From Spirodela intermedia (Eukaryota; Streptophyta; Magnoliopsida; Alismatales; Araceae): a stretch of 64,000 nucleotides of DNA. Positions 52,741-64,000 of this stretch are shown here, piece after piece. The position numbers were made by a program, and so were the translations under genes. Every line of letters starts with the position of its first letter. Within the stretch, counting starts at the first letter, position 1. Below the pieces are notes generated by a model, which was given only the letters and a program-made list of their open reading frames with translations, ran no database searches and was not told where the DNA came from. Location: NCBI GenBank assembly GCA_902729315.2, contig LR746273.1, forward strand, positions 2,519,001 to 2,583,000. Reading direction: 5' to 3'.

Positions 52741-55700
52741 CATGTGCCTTCAGGATCTAGCAAACTATCTCACTAAATTAAAATTTTAACATATAAGAAT
52801 GTTGTTGAATATGAAGGATGTCATTCAAGTTGACTGCCCAAGTAATGTCCACATCTACAGTTAATGGTAGTACTGATTGTGGAAGAGGGCTCCTGATGGC
52901 ATCTCGTAATTGTGAGACAGAAAACACTAGGTGAAGGCTTGCTCACAAGAAGGTGGGCAGCTCAAAGTAATAAATTTTGAAATATTAAATGGGCCAAAAT
53001 AATAGGGGGAGAGCTTCTCACTAAACCTCCGTCCTAATGCATATAAGTGATACAACCATAGTCACAAGAAGATTGCATCTTCCACTACCAACTAGACATC
53101 CCAATGCTTTCTATGGACGTAAACTTTCACATGAGCTTGGGCTCGCCTTAAGCTACTCTTCAACTAATTGAGCACCTCGTCATGCTCTTGAAAGAGGCAC
53201 TCCACCATATTTATTGATGTTTATGCATTCCTATAGGAAAGGAGAATTTAGGGTTGTTGTCCGCAGACAACTTTAAAGGAGGAGGGACTAGTAGATGAAT
53301 TGAAGTCTAGTGTTTTACCAGAGTTATGCCCAATTGAATAATTTACTTGCTTATTTGGGTTGATCACTTGTGAAATATTAGAGATAATTTCTGACCCCCA
53401 ATTTTCTATCTTTATTTGCCCATCAGTCTAAAGGTGGTATGCATTGTTGAGATTGGGCTAAGTTGTTTGACGTTCAAATAATTATTGTCATAAGAGGCTC
53501 ATAAAAATTCAATTCGTGTTAAGGAAGATGAATGTCAAGAAATCGTAAAGAAAAATAATGTATTTAAGGAACACTTGTGCCACTTCTAAGGTTGAGAAAT
53601 GATGTTTGAATGTTGAAAAATGCGCATGCTTACTAAAACAATCAATAAAAATTCATCGAAATATTTCAGCAACCCTTCAATAAAATTCTTATAAATGTGC
53701 TTGCATATTCACACCGAAATGTTAAGTGGCTGAAGCAAGTCAATCGACAATAAGGATTCTAATAAAAAATTAAGAGCTCACAGATCTATGTAGATAAGAA
53801 CTTTCAATCAATGAAATAATGTTTTCATTTATGTACTATGTGAACTAGAACCAATAATTCATACTTACAGACTAATTTGAGGCAGTTGGGTGTCAAGAGA
53901 GTTTGGTTGAAGAAGTCGATCAGGTGATGTTGTGCATAAAGATTATGTTGATAAAAGTCGACTCTAGAGACACTCAATTTCATCTCAAACATAATTAAAA
54001 AAATTAGCTAACACAAGGATTGGGGCAATTGTGAGCACATGGGTAGAGAAATATTTCATTCACATCAACTCCCACAAGAAGGCATCATTCTTGAGTAGCT
54101 TGCAGAGAGGTTGAGCCATTGAGTCATATCCTTTGATAAAATGACGATAATAACTAGTTAGATTTAAAATATTCAAAGCTACTTCCAAATTATGGGTGGG
54201 ACCCTATTAAAGACTATTAATTTTACTTTGTTCGACTTTCATGCTACAACTAGAAACCTAATTGTTGAGATATTCAATCATTTACTAACCAAACACGCAC
54301 TTCTTCAAGTTGATGTGCAAATAGTGATACCAAAGTAAAGAAAAAAATTGACATAAGTGTCACTAGTGGTTTTTGTTTCTCAAATTAAAGATCAAGATGT
54401 TATCAAAGAAGATGATGACACATTAGTAGAGAAGCTCTATAGATATATGATCCACCAATACTTGGAAGGTCATTAATGTGTTACATAAGTTAAAAAGCAT
54501 CACTAAAAATTCATAATGACCCTTGTAAGTATATAAGCCAGTCTTAAAAACATCATCTTCCTTGATTCAAAACTAGTGATATTCTAACTTCAAGTCAATA
54601 TTTAAGAAGACAACATCTCTATGTAATTTGTTGACCAACTCTTTTACAATTAGAATTGAGAATCAATTTAATACTGTAATCTTGTTTAGTGTTAATTAGT
54701 TAATATAAATACCATGTTAAGTGGACTAGCTTAAGAAAGTTAAACCATTATAAACTATCGAGGCTAGAGTAAGCACTAGTCAAGTGTTCAATGATGTCGA
54801 AGCAACACATTTATGACAAGCTTTTCAATCTTGATTTTTTGAATTTAGGATAATGAAAAGATTTTACCTTGATTGGTGTTGAGGAAGCTTCTAATAGAAT
54901 GTGTGGTTGATCTCTATGGGAGGCAGTCTACATATGTCAATAAAGATAAGATGGGATTTACTCACATAATTGTTCCCATCAGTGTACGTGTTGTGTCATG
55001 TTCTTTAATTGTATATGTGAGTTGAAAGAGCTTGATCATGGCTGGAGTCCTTTGTTATATAGTTCCTTGGAGAGTATCTAAAAGGAGATCTCCTTGAGTG
55101 CCAATGAAGCATTAACTTGTAACATGACTAATTATGAGATTCATCAAAGTCCCCATTCTTTTTTTCAAGTAAAAAAAAAAAACTTGTTTCATTGAATCTA
55201 TTCATTTCATTCTCAATATGTTATTTGTGTTGGGTAAAGGTAGTAGTATAAATTCTTTGGCAATCATGAGTGTCTAGTATTTTAGCAACTCATTTTAATA
55301 GTGTTTGCTACTAGTGACTTAATCATTAGTTTTGATGGTGATCTTAAACTAATTAGTCTATATAACTGATAATTCTTTCTCCTACATAATCCTCCTAGAG
55401 ACAAATTATGTGGTGCCCAAGTCAATCAAGATAATCACAACTCATCCTTAAAGAATTCAAGTGAATTTGAACATATGTTGTCGATCTTCTCCCAAGATGT
55501 GAGTTAACACTATGCTTGCACATATTTTATCATATACTTTTTCTAGTTGATTAATTCACCTTCATTGATGTAGATGACATAGACTTCTCATTTACAATGA
55601 TGACTTGACCCATATTTCTCATTCTAGAAGAAACAAAGGCCTCAAGCTCACTTATTGTAATGAGATCATCTGATCGTAGGTGAGATCTTGATGCCACCCT

Positions 55701-56448
55701 TTATTGTCTTGTTATCAATACATGCCTTCAAAGATGGTGGACAATGAGCTGAGAATTTTGTGCATGATGTGAGAAGATGGATTCACCTAAAATAAATTCC
55801 TAGCCTTATTGCTAGACTTTTGTAGTTCTAAGTTCTTAATTTCAATCTTCTAAGTCATGCCCATGAGTGCCTTTAGACCTTGTGGCTTGATGAGGCTGAC
55901 CTTGACTTGGATCTCCCACCATAGTCCTTTGACAAAAATCCTTACTACAATGCATCGATGCTTAATATTCAAGAAGCATTGATACAAGGAATTATCCCGA
56001 TTGTCACTTAATCATTCTAGACTTTCTCACTAGATGCTCTCCCATGTTTGTCATGTTTGGAAGTTCTCTTGGTTCACCTCTCATTTGAGGCATAAGAGGG
56101 TTTTTCCTTTCAAGCTCATACTTGATGTCGAGAGTTTCTTTGCCGTTGTTAATTGGTGCACTAAGAAGTAAAGTTTGACTCTAAGGACCCATTTTTCTAG
56201 GTAGTCATTGTTGAAGATATACATCTCTATCTTCTATGTTCTACCACAATTTGTCATTGTTGGTTGTTGTGGAAGGAGCCGATATGAAATGTGGAGCATC
56301 CAACTAAATAGCCTCTTGTGTGGGTGAGTGATGTCATTGAAATAGAGATAGAGTGGCAAACTTGTAGTTGGACCCCTTTTAGAGCTAGGGAGAGGTAGAG
56401 AGTTGACTTGTTGTTGTAGGTCATCCAAGACATGTAATTATCACCAAT

Positions 56449-56930
56449 TGTTAAGGTCTCACCTTATTCCATGCTAAGAGAAGTGTTAGATTACACCTAA
56501 CACTAGGGAGAAATGTAAGTTAAGAAAAATCCTATGTTAACTGTCAACTCTCGAGCATACTCAAGTAACCCTCAATTACAACAAAAGGAAAATGAAAAGA
56601 AATTTTAGAGATAACTTCAATATAGAATTACATAATTCTTCACAAAATTAGATAATAGTGTTTGCTTTGAAAGGATCACTATTCTTTGTTACTTATTCTC
56701 TTGTTAAGAAACTCCCTACCCACCCTCCTCCTCCTCCCTTATTACTTATAAGTGGCTGCTAGTTGCCTTATATGCAATTTCATAACTTATATCTTAGCAT
56801 TTTTTTATATTTTCTCTTATAATTATTTTTTTTTGTTGGATGACTTTCCCATTTTCTCCCCTTCCTTGTCTTGTGGAGCAATGTCCCTTCCTTGTGGAGT
56901 TGATTGAAGCAAGGATCGCATCAATCTCCA
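56449..56930 (-). repeat. 5' LTR of the decayed gypsy element
   Basis: On the plus strand it begins TGTTAAGGTCTC and ends AATCTCCA. It is more AT-rich than its partner, with many C-to-T type differences, as expected from long decay by methylation. Confidence 0.65.
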
Positions 56931-57350
56931 TTAGTGTGAACGATTGTAAGATTATTTTTAAATAGATAACACAAGTTCAATTCAAATCCTTGCACTATAA
57001 TTTATAATTATTTTATCGAGGAGGTGAAAGCAGTACAGAAAATGGAAGGAAGATTGAGGAGATATTAAAATAATTGGAATTGTTTACAATAAAGTCATGT
57101 TATTGGGTCATAATTAGATCCCTCTTGGTCCTGCCTCTCACAAATCCGATTATCTAATTCGTTTTGAGTCACCATGTTAGATCATCAATCAGATCTGCCC
57201 AGTAATTTTTTTCCTTGCATTATCAGGATTTTTTCGGAAATTTTTAAAATATTTTTTTTAAAATGAAATTTATTCAGAGTTTTTTTTTTCGACATTAAGG
57301 ACCACCAGAAGAGCACCCGCTCTTTCTGGAGTTAAAATATTGGTGGAAAT

Positions 57351-57389
57351 ATTAATTAATTAATTAATTAATTAATTAATTAATTAATT
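57351..57389. repeat. (ATTA)n microsatellite
   Basis: About 9.5 units of ATTA/TAAT, some 240 bp upstream of the 6-phosphogluconolactonase start codon. Confidence 0.9.
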
Positions 57390-57625
57390 TTTTTATTTCA
57401 GGTAATCTTTACTTACTAGTTTTTTAAAAAATAAGAAATGGTCAGTCGTGCTAAATTATGGATAGAATTCGTGCTCTGAAATTGGTCATTGATCCCGTCT
57501 GGTCTCCCTAAAACCGACCGGACCGGGCCGGCCGGTCCAACAGCCTTGGTTACGGAACAAAAAGAAGAGACCGCCCGGTAGGAGGTGGTGGTGTTTGGTA
57601 GAGGGGATTCAGCAGCATAAAAACC

Positions 57626-60506
57626 ATGGGATTCTCGTCGACCATCCCCACCGCCTCCTCCTCTGCTGCCTTGCCGTCGGGCTCCTGGCGGCATCTCCAA
57701 CTATCTACCACCACCCGGGTGTTTCTCCTCCGACCAGCCCCGTCTCCGGCGAAGGCCACCCCCTTGCTCATCCCAGTGCCGGGAGAGACGAGAGGACGCC
57801 CCGCCGCAGCGGCTCCGTTCGTCGGGGGTCAAGTTCGGTTCGGCTTCAGCAAGGTCTGCTCCCAGAAGATGGCGGGGGAAACCGCTCCTGCTGCAGGCGA
57901 ATCCTTTGGAGCCGGGGAAGGCAAGCCGGAGCTGCTGGTGTTTGGTAGTGAGGAGGAGCTGTCGGTCTCGTTGGCTAAGTACACGGCAGAGCTCTCGGAG
58001 AAATATGCCCAGCAGAGGGGGGCCTTCTCCGTTGTTGTGTCTGGCGGCTCCCTCATTAAGTCTCTGAGGTAATTTCTGGATCTTAGATCGTGGTGTTCAA
58101 TTGTTGTCTGATCGGTCGTTCCCATGGTGATATCTGCTTGTTGTGGTGTCGTTGATAGGAAGCTATTGGAATCTCCATATGTAGAATCAATTGACTGGAA
58201 AAAATGGCACGTCTTCTGGGTCGATGAACGGGTTGTGCCAAAGGATCACGCTGACAGCAACTATAAGCTTGCATATGATGGATTTCTTTCTAAGGTAGAG
58301 GAGAAATATGACAATCGTGGTCTAAGACATGTTTTCTGCTTTTCTTTGAAATTTATTTTGTACTTTTATATAATTAATTTAATTTTATGGAAACGTTGGA
58401 AGTTTTGACTATTAATATGTTTCTTCGAACAGTTTAAGTGCCGTGTTGAACTTGATGATTGTGTTCATGCTGATTCAGGTTAAATTTCATTGATTAGCCC
58501 CGTCACATTTCTTTTTCAATCCTTTGGCTTTTGGCTCAATTTTAGTTTCATAACGGGAAGATGCCAACTTCCTGGTACCCATTGCACTCATATTTTTTAT
58601 GCATTTCATGGAATATGTCAGAAATTTGAAGAACCATGGCTAGCCGATTCATCCGCACATCATTTTAAATAAAAAGTCTGGAACAAAAGTAAGAAGTAGG
58701 TTATCATGGGGCTCAAATTTCTTTGATTATTCCATTGATTTTCATTGGCATCTTCTTTAAATTAGTTATGTTTAGCAATACGAGACTTGATAGTAGATAA
58801 TGTTAGACATGAGGGAAAATAAGATATTGTTGGCATCTTATTCGAAGACAAGTAATTTTCTTTTTATCCATCTGGTTCGCTACTTGTTATTGATATTCAC
58901 CAGGAAGGTTACATTTGTTGTATTATCCGATGTAGAATGCTTTCTTTTGTGTCAGACTAATCACGTAAACACAATAACAAAACCACCTGCTGTGGTTTAT
59001 TTGGACTAGACTGCTCAAGGGCCGGACCTAGCCGCATTCCACCTAGTGTTTCCCTATATGAGGTAAAAAATAAAATCTCCTAGGTGCATTGCTGGTTTAA
59101 ATTGAAATGAATCTTCAGAATTGAAAATCATCCCTTCTAATCGTCAAAATTAAGAATCTACTTAAAGACTCGATTTTCAAACCAAAAAAATGTCTCAATG
59201 GTTCCTTTGTTTCATTTTATCACGTAATGGGATCAACAGGAGTGAATAAACAGACTACAGGATTAGAAAGTATTTAGTGTATTTGTCTAGCATTCTTCAT
59301 GAAACTAACTTCCAAGAAGTAATATTTTTTAAAATGCTCGAGTGAGTTTACCTTTTTGTTTGCCAAAATTTTGAAATCATTGCATCCCACGTAAACTATA
59401 TATTCATTCATTTATAGCTTGCGATCACGTTGGCATTTGCTAATCAGTGAAATATGGTGATGATATATTTAATTTGGTATCCCATGAACTAAAATAATTT
59501 ATCGTTCAATATAATTTTGTTTATGTGATTGGTGTTATGAAAGGATGCTTATTTGTACGTTCGTTGACAACCAGCCTTTTCGGGTAAGATTAGAATTAAG
59601 AAGTAGTTGATTTTATGTCAAGCTGAAGAAGCCATTATACATCCTGATGATGAATTTCATTGTAGCAAGAAATAGTCAAAAAAATAATAACGAATGTATG
59701 CCAGATGTGGAACTGTGTGGTACCATTAATGTTGGGAGCATGTATATATGATAGGGGTCTGAGTTGTGCCATCAAAAGACTACGATGCGATTCTCGTTTG
59801 ACTTGATTTATTTAACTTGGCTTAGAAAAATTAAAATGTTAGTTCTTTAATTAACTAAATTTGATGAATTTATTTAAAGTAACAGGTGTTAATGTTTGTT
59901 CTTTAATTAAATTATGATTCCATGCAGAATTTGGATGAATCTTTGTTCGTCCACTGGTTTTTATAACAGTGGGAAAATTTTGACGGAAAAATCTCTTTTT
60001 GTTTATCTAATTGCCAGGTACCGATACCTCCTGGACAGGTTTATGCAATCAATGATTCACTTTCTGCTGAAGGTGCTGCGGATGATTATGAGACTTGCTT
60101 GAAGCAGCTGGTTAAAACAAGTATTCTAGGGTTTTCCTCAACCACCAGTTTTCCACGGTTTGATCTTATGCTTTTAGGAATGGGCCCTGATGGTCATGTA
60201 GCATCCCTCTTCCCAAGTCATCCTCTTGTTCATGAGAATTCTAGGTGGGTTACCTTCATAAAAGACTCACCAAAGCCACCCCCAGAGAGAATAACTTTCA
60301 CATTCCCAGTGATAAATTCATCTGCCAATATTGCACTAGTTGCCACGGGATCTGGCAAAGCTGGTCCTGTGCAGAGAGCTCTAGGGACTGGATACAATTC
60401 TTCTGACTTGCTACCTGTTCAAATGGTTTCACTTGTGGATGGAAAAATGACTTGGTTTACTGACAAGGAGGCTGCCTCAAAGTTGCACGGGGATGCTTTA
60501 CTCTGA
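57626..60506 (+). CDS. PGL: 6-phosphogluconolactonase, plastid type, three exons
   Basis: Hydrolyses 6-phosphogluconolactone to 6-phosphogluconate, the second step of the oxidative pentose phosphate pathway, supplying NADPH and pentoses. Exons are 57626-58068, 58159-58294 and 60018-60506 (introns 90 bp and 1.7 kb), in frame to 355 residues. Residues 1 to about 80 are Ser/Thr/Ala/Pro-rich with few acids, a chloroplast transit peptide. An internal Met (MAGETAPAAG, residue 81) could start a shorter, unimported form. Family landmarks are FSVVVSGGSL near 138-147, HVFWVDERVVPKDHADSNY, IPPGQVYAIND, FDLMLLGMGPDGHVASLFPS and ALVATGSGKAGPVQRAL. The C-terminus is EAASKLHGDALL. SKL is a peroxisomal signal only when terminal; here six residues follow it. 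The plant plastid isoform is reported to be dually targeted through a terminal SKL. Confidence 0.94.
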
Positions 60507-62729
60507 TTGTGTAAGTTTCCAAATTTTATTTAGTATAAATAGTTCAACTGTCATTTTGGTGATATATCATTTTCTGCTCAGAAAATTCTATCATATCTAT
60601 GATTTGAATTCAGGATTTATTTATTTCTAAAGCTTTTTATGCCTTTCACTTATTATAAGTAGGCATGATGTGGTAAAAACTTTTATTATTTTGGCCGTTT
60701 TGGGGCTTGTCCAGGATTATAAGAATACAAATTGATCAGATGTACCCTTTTGAAAATGTGTCTTTCAAAGTTAACGGAAGGGTTCCTATAAAGCACCAAC
60801 TCGCATTTGATCCCAGTCCGAAAGATTTTTATGTTGTACTGAGTCGGATAAAATGTAACCATTGTTTTCTTCCTACTTTCAGAATATGTAGACGTTGTAA
60901 TCCTGTGTAAAAAAGATTACTGGATAGGAAAGGCATATCTAAGTAAATTTCAGTTTGAAGTAGCTGAAATATTGAAGTGGGTAATCTAAAAAGCGAGAAA
61001 AATGATTAGTTAGGATTGAGAGGGCCTTAATTTTTAGCCTTTGGCTGATGAACTCCCTTTTTTTCTTCTCCAGAGTAAGTAGAGAGTTTTGCAATAGCAA
61101 CTGATGTGGGATTTAATCAGGGTTTTAGAAAGAGATAAGTCCACTCTGTGGACTTGTTTTTAGGGTTTGGCGGAGGTTGAGTTTAAGAATTGAGGATTTG
61201 TGGATGGAATATTTCCAGAAGTATTATGCATGAAGAGGGAATAACGGTGCAAGGAGAAGGAAGATGCCACTGGAGTTGTTCAAGAGAAGAGTTATGAAAG
61301 TCAACCAAATATAAGCACAAGAATGTAGGTTGATCTTCTCTAACTCCTAAAATTGCTTTGATTGTTGTGTTTGACAAAAGACATTCCTTTGCCAATAGAC
61401 ATTCAATGAATTGCCAGGGCATCAAACATTGCCCTGTATATCCTATAAACTGATATATCCCAGCTTGGTGAGAGAGTATACGTTAACCTATATATCCTAT
61501 GGGAACAGAATTATGTATGGTGTAGAATCAGGTACAATGATTCTTTAGCTTCTGGGGAACGTTAAACTTGAGTATTGTAATGTGCCATTTGAGAGTTATT
61601 GAGTCATCCAACTTAAAACCAATTGACAATGAATGGATTATAGCAATGTGCCATGTTAGGAGTTCTATTATAGAATAATCAACTCAGTAATATTCCTAGC
61701 ATCACATTCTCAGCATGAGGTTGGGTGTTGATCTGGTTTTTTACTTGTCTTTTTAATTATGGCCATTGCCTTGTAGGGCATATATATGTTAGTATGAATG
61801 GGTTGACTAGGATGGAGAAGCTAAGTGCTTGGGCCAATGCGTTCCAACATTAACATCTCTTATGCATGATTCACCTCATTGATGACACTCTTTTAGAAAG
61901 TATGCCATTAGAGGATTCTGTGATTCTTTTGTGGGAAAAAGATAGAAGGTCCTCTGAGAATGTGAAGAAGTAGAATGAATGCAAGAAATTACCTCGATTA
62001 TGGGACCTTTCTTATCAGAAAGGAATATTATGGGATTTCGCTAAAAAATTATTTTTTGGTTAATAAAAAGTAAATATATGATTATAAACACGTGCAACAC
62101 GTGCCTACCTTAGTCATTACCCAAAGAACTTAGAAATAGTCAGGATATGATGCGTCTTTTTTATTTTTTATTAAAATATCACATGGAATTTCTTTTCCCC
62201 ACATGGAATTTCAAGTCTCAGGTAGTCTTGTGGTGAATTTTTTCATGGTCTATGACCACTTTGCACGAACAGGGTCTCTTCTGCTTCATATGCACTTACG
62301 CTCTATCTCTTTTTAAATAGTCAGGATATGATACGTTTTTCCTCTTTTCTTTCCTTATATTTATAGTATGCTCTTGCGATCCAGGAATTTGATTTGAGGA
62401 TCGTTGAATATTGATCATCAAGAAATTCAATCGAGTATTTTAAGCTTGAGACACTTATGGAGCGGATTTGGGACATTAACAGGTTTTTATCTCTCTATTT
62501 GGAGGGGAAAAAAACTGCTATTATTCGCAATAACATTATGACAAAGATATATGGCACGCCATGAATAAATGTTCTTCATGATGTCACTTGCCTCTATCCA
62601 TGTAATGATCTTTTGGTAACCGTTAAGTGTTATGACTATTTGTTTCTCATTTTGGTTACTCTTATACTTTTGGAATGTTAAAATAATTGGCAATTAGTAA
62701 AGTAGGTTTACCCATGTGGTACTATTCCT

Positions 62730-62772
<43 letters not shown>

Positions 62773-64000
62773 GGAGAAATATTTTTCATAGTTTAGGTTA
62801 TGTAGGCACCATAAATAGATTGCATGCAACTTATGAGCAATTATCATCTAATACCATGTTGAAGCATTTTGTTATCCAATCCAAAACTAGTTGATTATGA
62901 CTACGTTTGTCCATCCAGTTTCAGAGCTTTATTTATTGCCTGTGTGATTGTCCTAAGAAAGTGAGAAGGTGCAAGATCTCTAGCTCTTGCAAGCAGCCGA
63001 AAAAGGTTGACTTTTTTTCCGGATGGTGTATTTGTTGCCAATTTCTTAGAGCATGGGCCATTTTAGGATCTAAAAAGTTTGAAAGTGGGTAAGAAGCTTT
63101 AGTCAAAACTTATCCACGTTGGATGATTTTGCCCGAAGTAGTTGGGAAGCATTATCATCAAGAACAGACTAAGATTCTGTTCATTTCACTACCCCATTAA
63201 TATCAGATGGGTTTACAGTGAAGAGCATGGGACAAGTCAGCTGATTGGCTCGCAAATCCAAGGCTTTTATTTTACTGAAATGGGTAATGCATGTGTAATT
63301 GATATTTGTGTGATATGATGAATTACCCAAAATAGCAAGCTTTGATCATATGTATTTACATACTTCTCAAGAGGTAAAATGCTTTAAAAATCATTTCATC
63401 CAACGTAAGGGTGCAAAAATTATGTTGTAAGGTGTGTATTCAAGAAGAAAAATAGCTAGGGATCTATGCTGGATTTCCCCCCACTGCGCACTGTTTAGTT
63501 GTGGCGGCTGACTGTGCCCCACCCCCTGTCACGGGTCAGCGAGTACCCCCCGAACCCTCGCCGGCGGCGGAGGGCGCGGAGGCATGGGAGAGAGAGAGAG
63601 AGGGCCAGTGACCGATCAGGGATCGGCAGTGATGTTAGTAGATTTTATAGAAACGTCATGGCCACTTCAATTCATAACAACGGAGATCACGTCCTTCCTT
63701 TGATTGATCAATCGATGGGCATTCCGACGGATTCATCAGCTGCGAAGAATAACATCTCATGGCGGAGCTGCTTCTTCATTGCTGAGGAAGGAAGCTGAGG
63801 GAGTGAGTGATCCTCTCCGAGGGGGGGGGATTTCAGGCTACTCGGTGGTGTATGCGAGTAATGAGTGACATAGTTGATGCAAAATTATCTACTAATACGC
63901 CCACAAGCTGTTGGGTCGATCTGTTTCCCTTCTCTTATCATAATCAATCCGAATTTTATTAAGATGAGCAGAGTGATTCGAAGGACTTGCTCCTAAACAA
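60507..64000. other. Terminal spacer without a supported gene
   Basis: Begins with the 6-phosphogluconolactonase 3' UTR. The remainder is AT-rich with interrupted frames on both strands. The open frame at 63499-63798 (+) starts in a GC-rich patch with a (GA)n run and has no recognisable domain; it could be part of a gene that continues beyond the window. Confidence 0.4.
62732..62770. repeat. (CA)n microsatellite
   Basis: About 19 CA units, the only long CA repeat in a window otherwise dominated by GA/CT repeats. Confidence 0.95.

Larger units (their letters stand above)
52262..56930 (-). mobile_element. Decayed Ty3/gypsy LTR retrotransposon, minus strand
   Basis: Two related repeats of about 480 bp bound 3.7 kb of interior read on the minus strand. 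In element order, gag remnants are at about 56430-55700: a MDDLQQQVNSLPLPSS start, a block ending EKWVLRVKLYFLVHQLT, then SLYQCFLNIKH. Reverse transcriptase follows at about 54650-54070, with YKGHYEFLVMLFNLCNTLMT, FFDNILIFN in place of the FDDILVYS motif, and LNLTSYYRHFIKGYDSMAQP. An integrase C-terminal piece is at about 53170-52870, with EKLSPYYFGPFNISK. Stops and frameshifts are frequent, so no protein can be made. TTGGTGATAATTA follows the 5' LTR where a TGGTATCAGAG-type primer site is expected. No target-site duplication was found. Length and domain order are those of a full element, not a deletion derivative. Confidence 0.88.

Noticed and set aside
63499-63798. 99-codon open frame near the window end
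   Set aside because: Low-complexity Arg-rich start over a GA repeat and no known domain; there is too little sequence to support a gene.

Overview
The window is nuclear DNA from a flowering plant. Every multi-exon gene uses plant-type introns (AT-rich, GT-AG, with one GC-AG exception). The proteins are plant families: R2R3-MYB, phenylalanine ammonia-lyase (PAL), P-class PPR, plant COX16, plant ERCC1 and plastid 6-phosphogluconolactonase. The spacers hold decayed Ty3/gypsy elements and many (GA/CT)n microsatellites. Several coding regions (AAA-ATPase, PAL, methionine gamma-lyase, PPR) are strongly GC-rich against AT-rich spacers. That hints at a monocot or another non-eudicot angiosperm, but I cannot name the species.

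Layout: 14-1642 (+) single-exon BCS1/AAA-ATPase. 2679-12386 (+) ERCC1, nine exons, with a gag-bearing LTR element inside intron 5. 14747-15801 (-) small R2R3-MYB, three exons. 15.8-27.2 kb is gene-poor and AT-rich, with possible retroelement debris. 27281-32115 (-) adenosine kinase, 13 exons. 34244-36603 (-) PAL, two exons, with TATA, AC-I and W-box motifs upstream. 36.9-41.8 kb has no gene that I can support. 41812-44390 (+) P-class PPR protein, two exons. 46914-47641 (-) COX16, three coding exons and one GC-AG intron. 50293-52031 (+) methionine gamma-lyase, two exons. 52.26-56.93 kb is a heavily decayed Ty3/gypsy retrotransposon on the minus strand, with both LTRs, gag, reverse transcriptase and integrase remnants. 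57626-60506 (+) plastid 6-phosphogluconolactonase, three exons. 60.5-64 kb shows no convincing gene.

Most genes are unrelated housekeeping functions: DNA repair, respiratory-chain assembly, organelle RNA processing and the oxidative pentose phosphate pathway. A loose theme can be drawn. PAL opens phenylpropanoid synthesis, adenosine kinase clears the adenosine released by SAM-dependent methylation (heavily used in lignin synthesis), methionine gamma-lyase breaks down methionine, and the MYB resembles the subgroup that activates phenylpropanoid genes. This is an inference from neighbourhood, not evidence of a cluster. I saw no clearly new biological system. The observations most worth checking are the gag-only LTR element in the ERCC1 intron, the GC-AG intron in COX16, the displaced SKL tripeptide in 6-phosphogluconolactonase, the AC-I box in the PAL promoter, and microsatellites placed as splice or promoter elements. 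Exon boundaries were assigned by hand from reading frame, splice consensus and recalled family sequences; no search was run.
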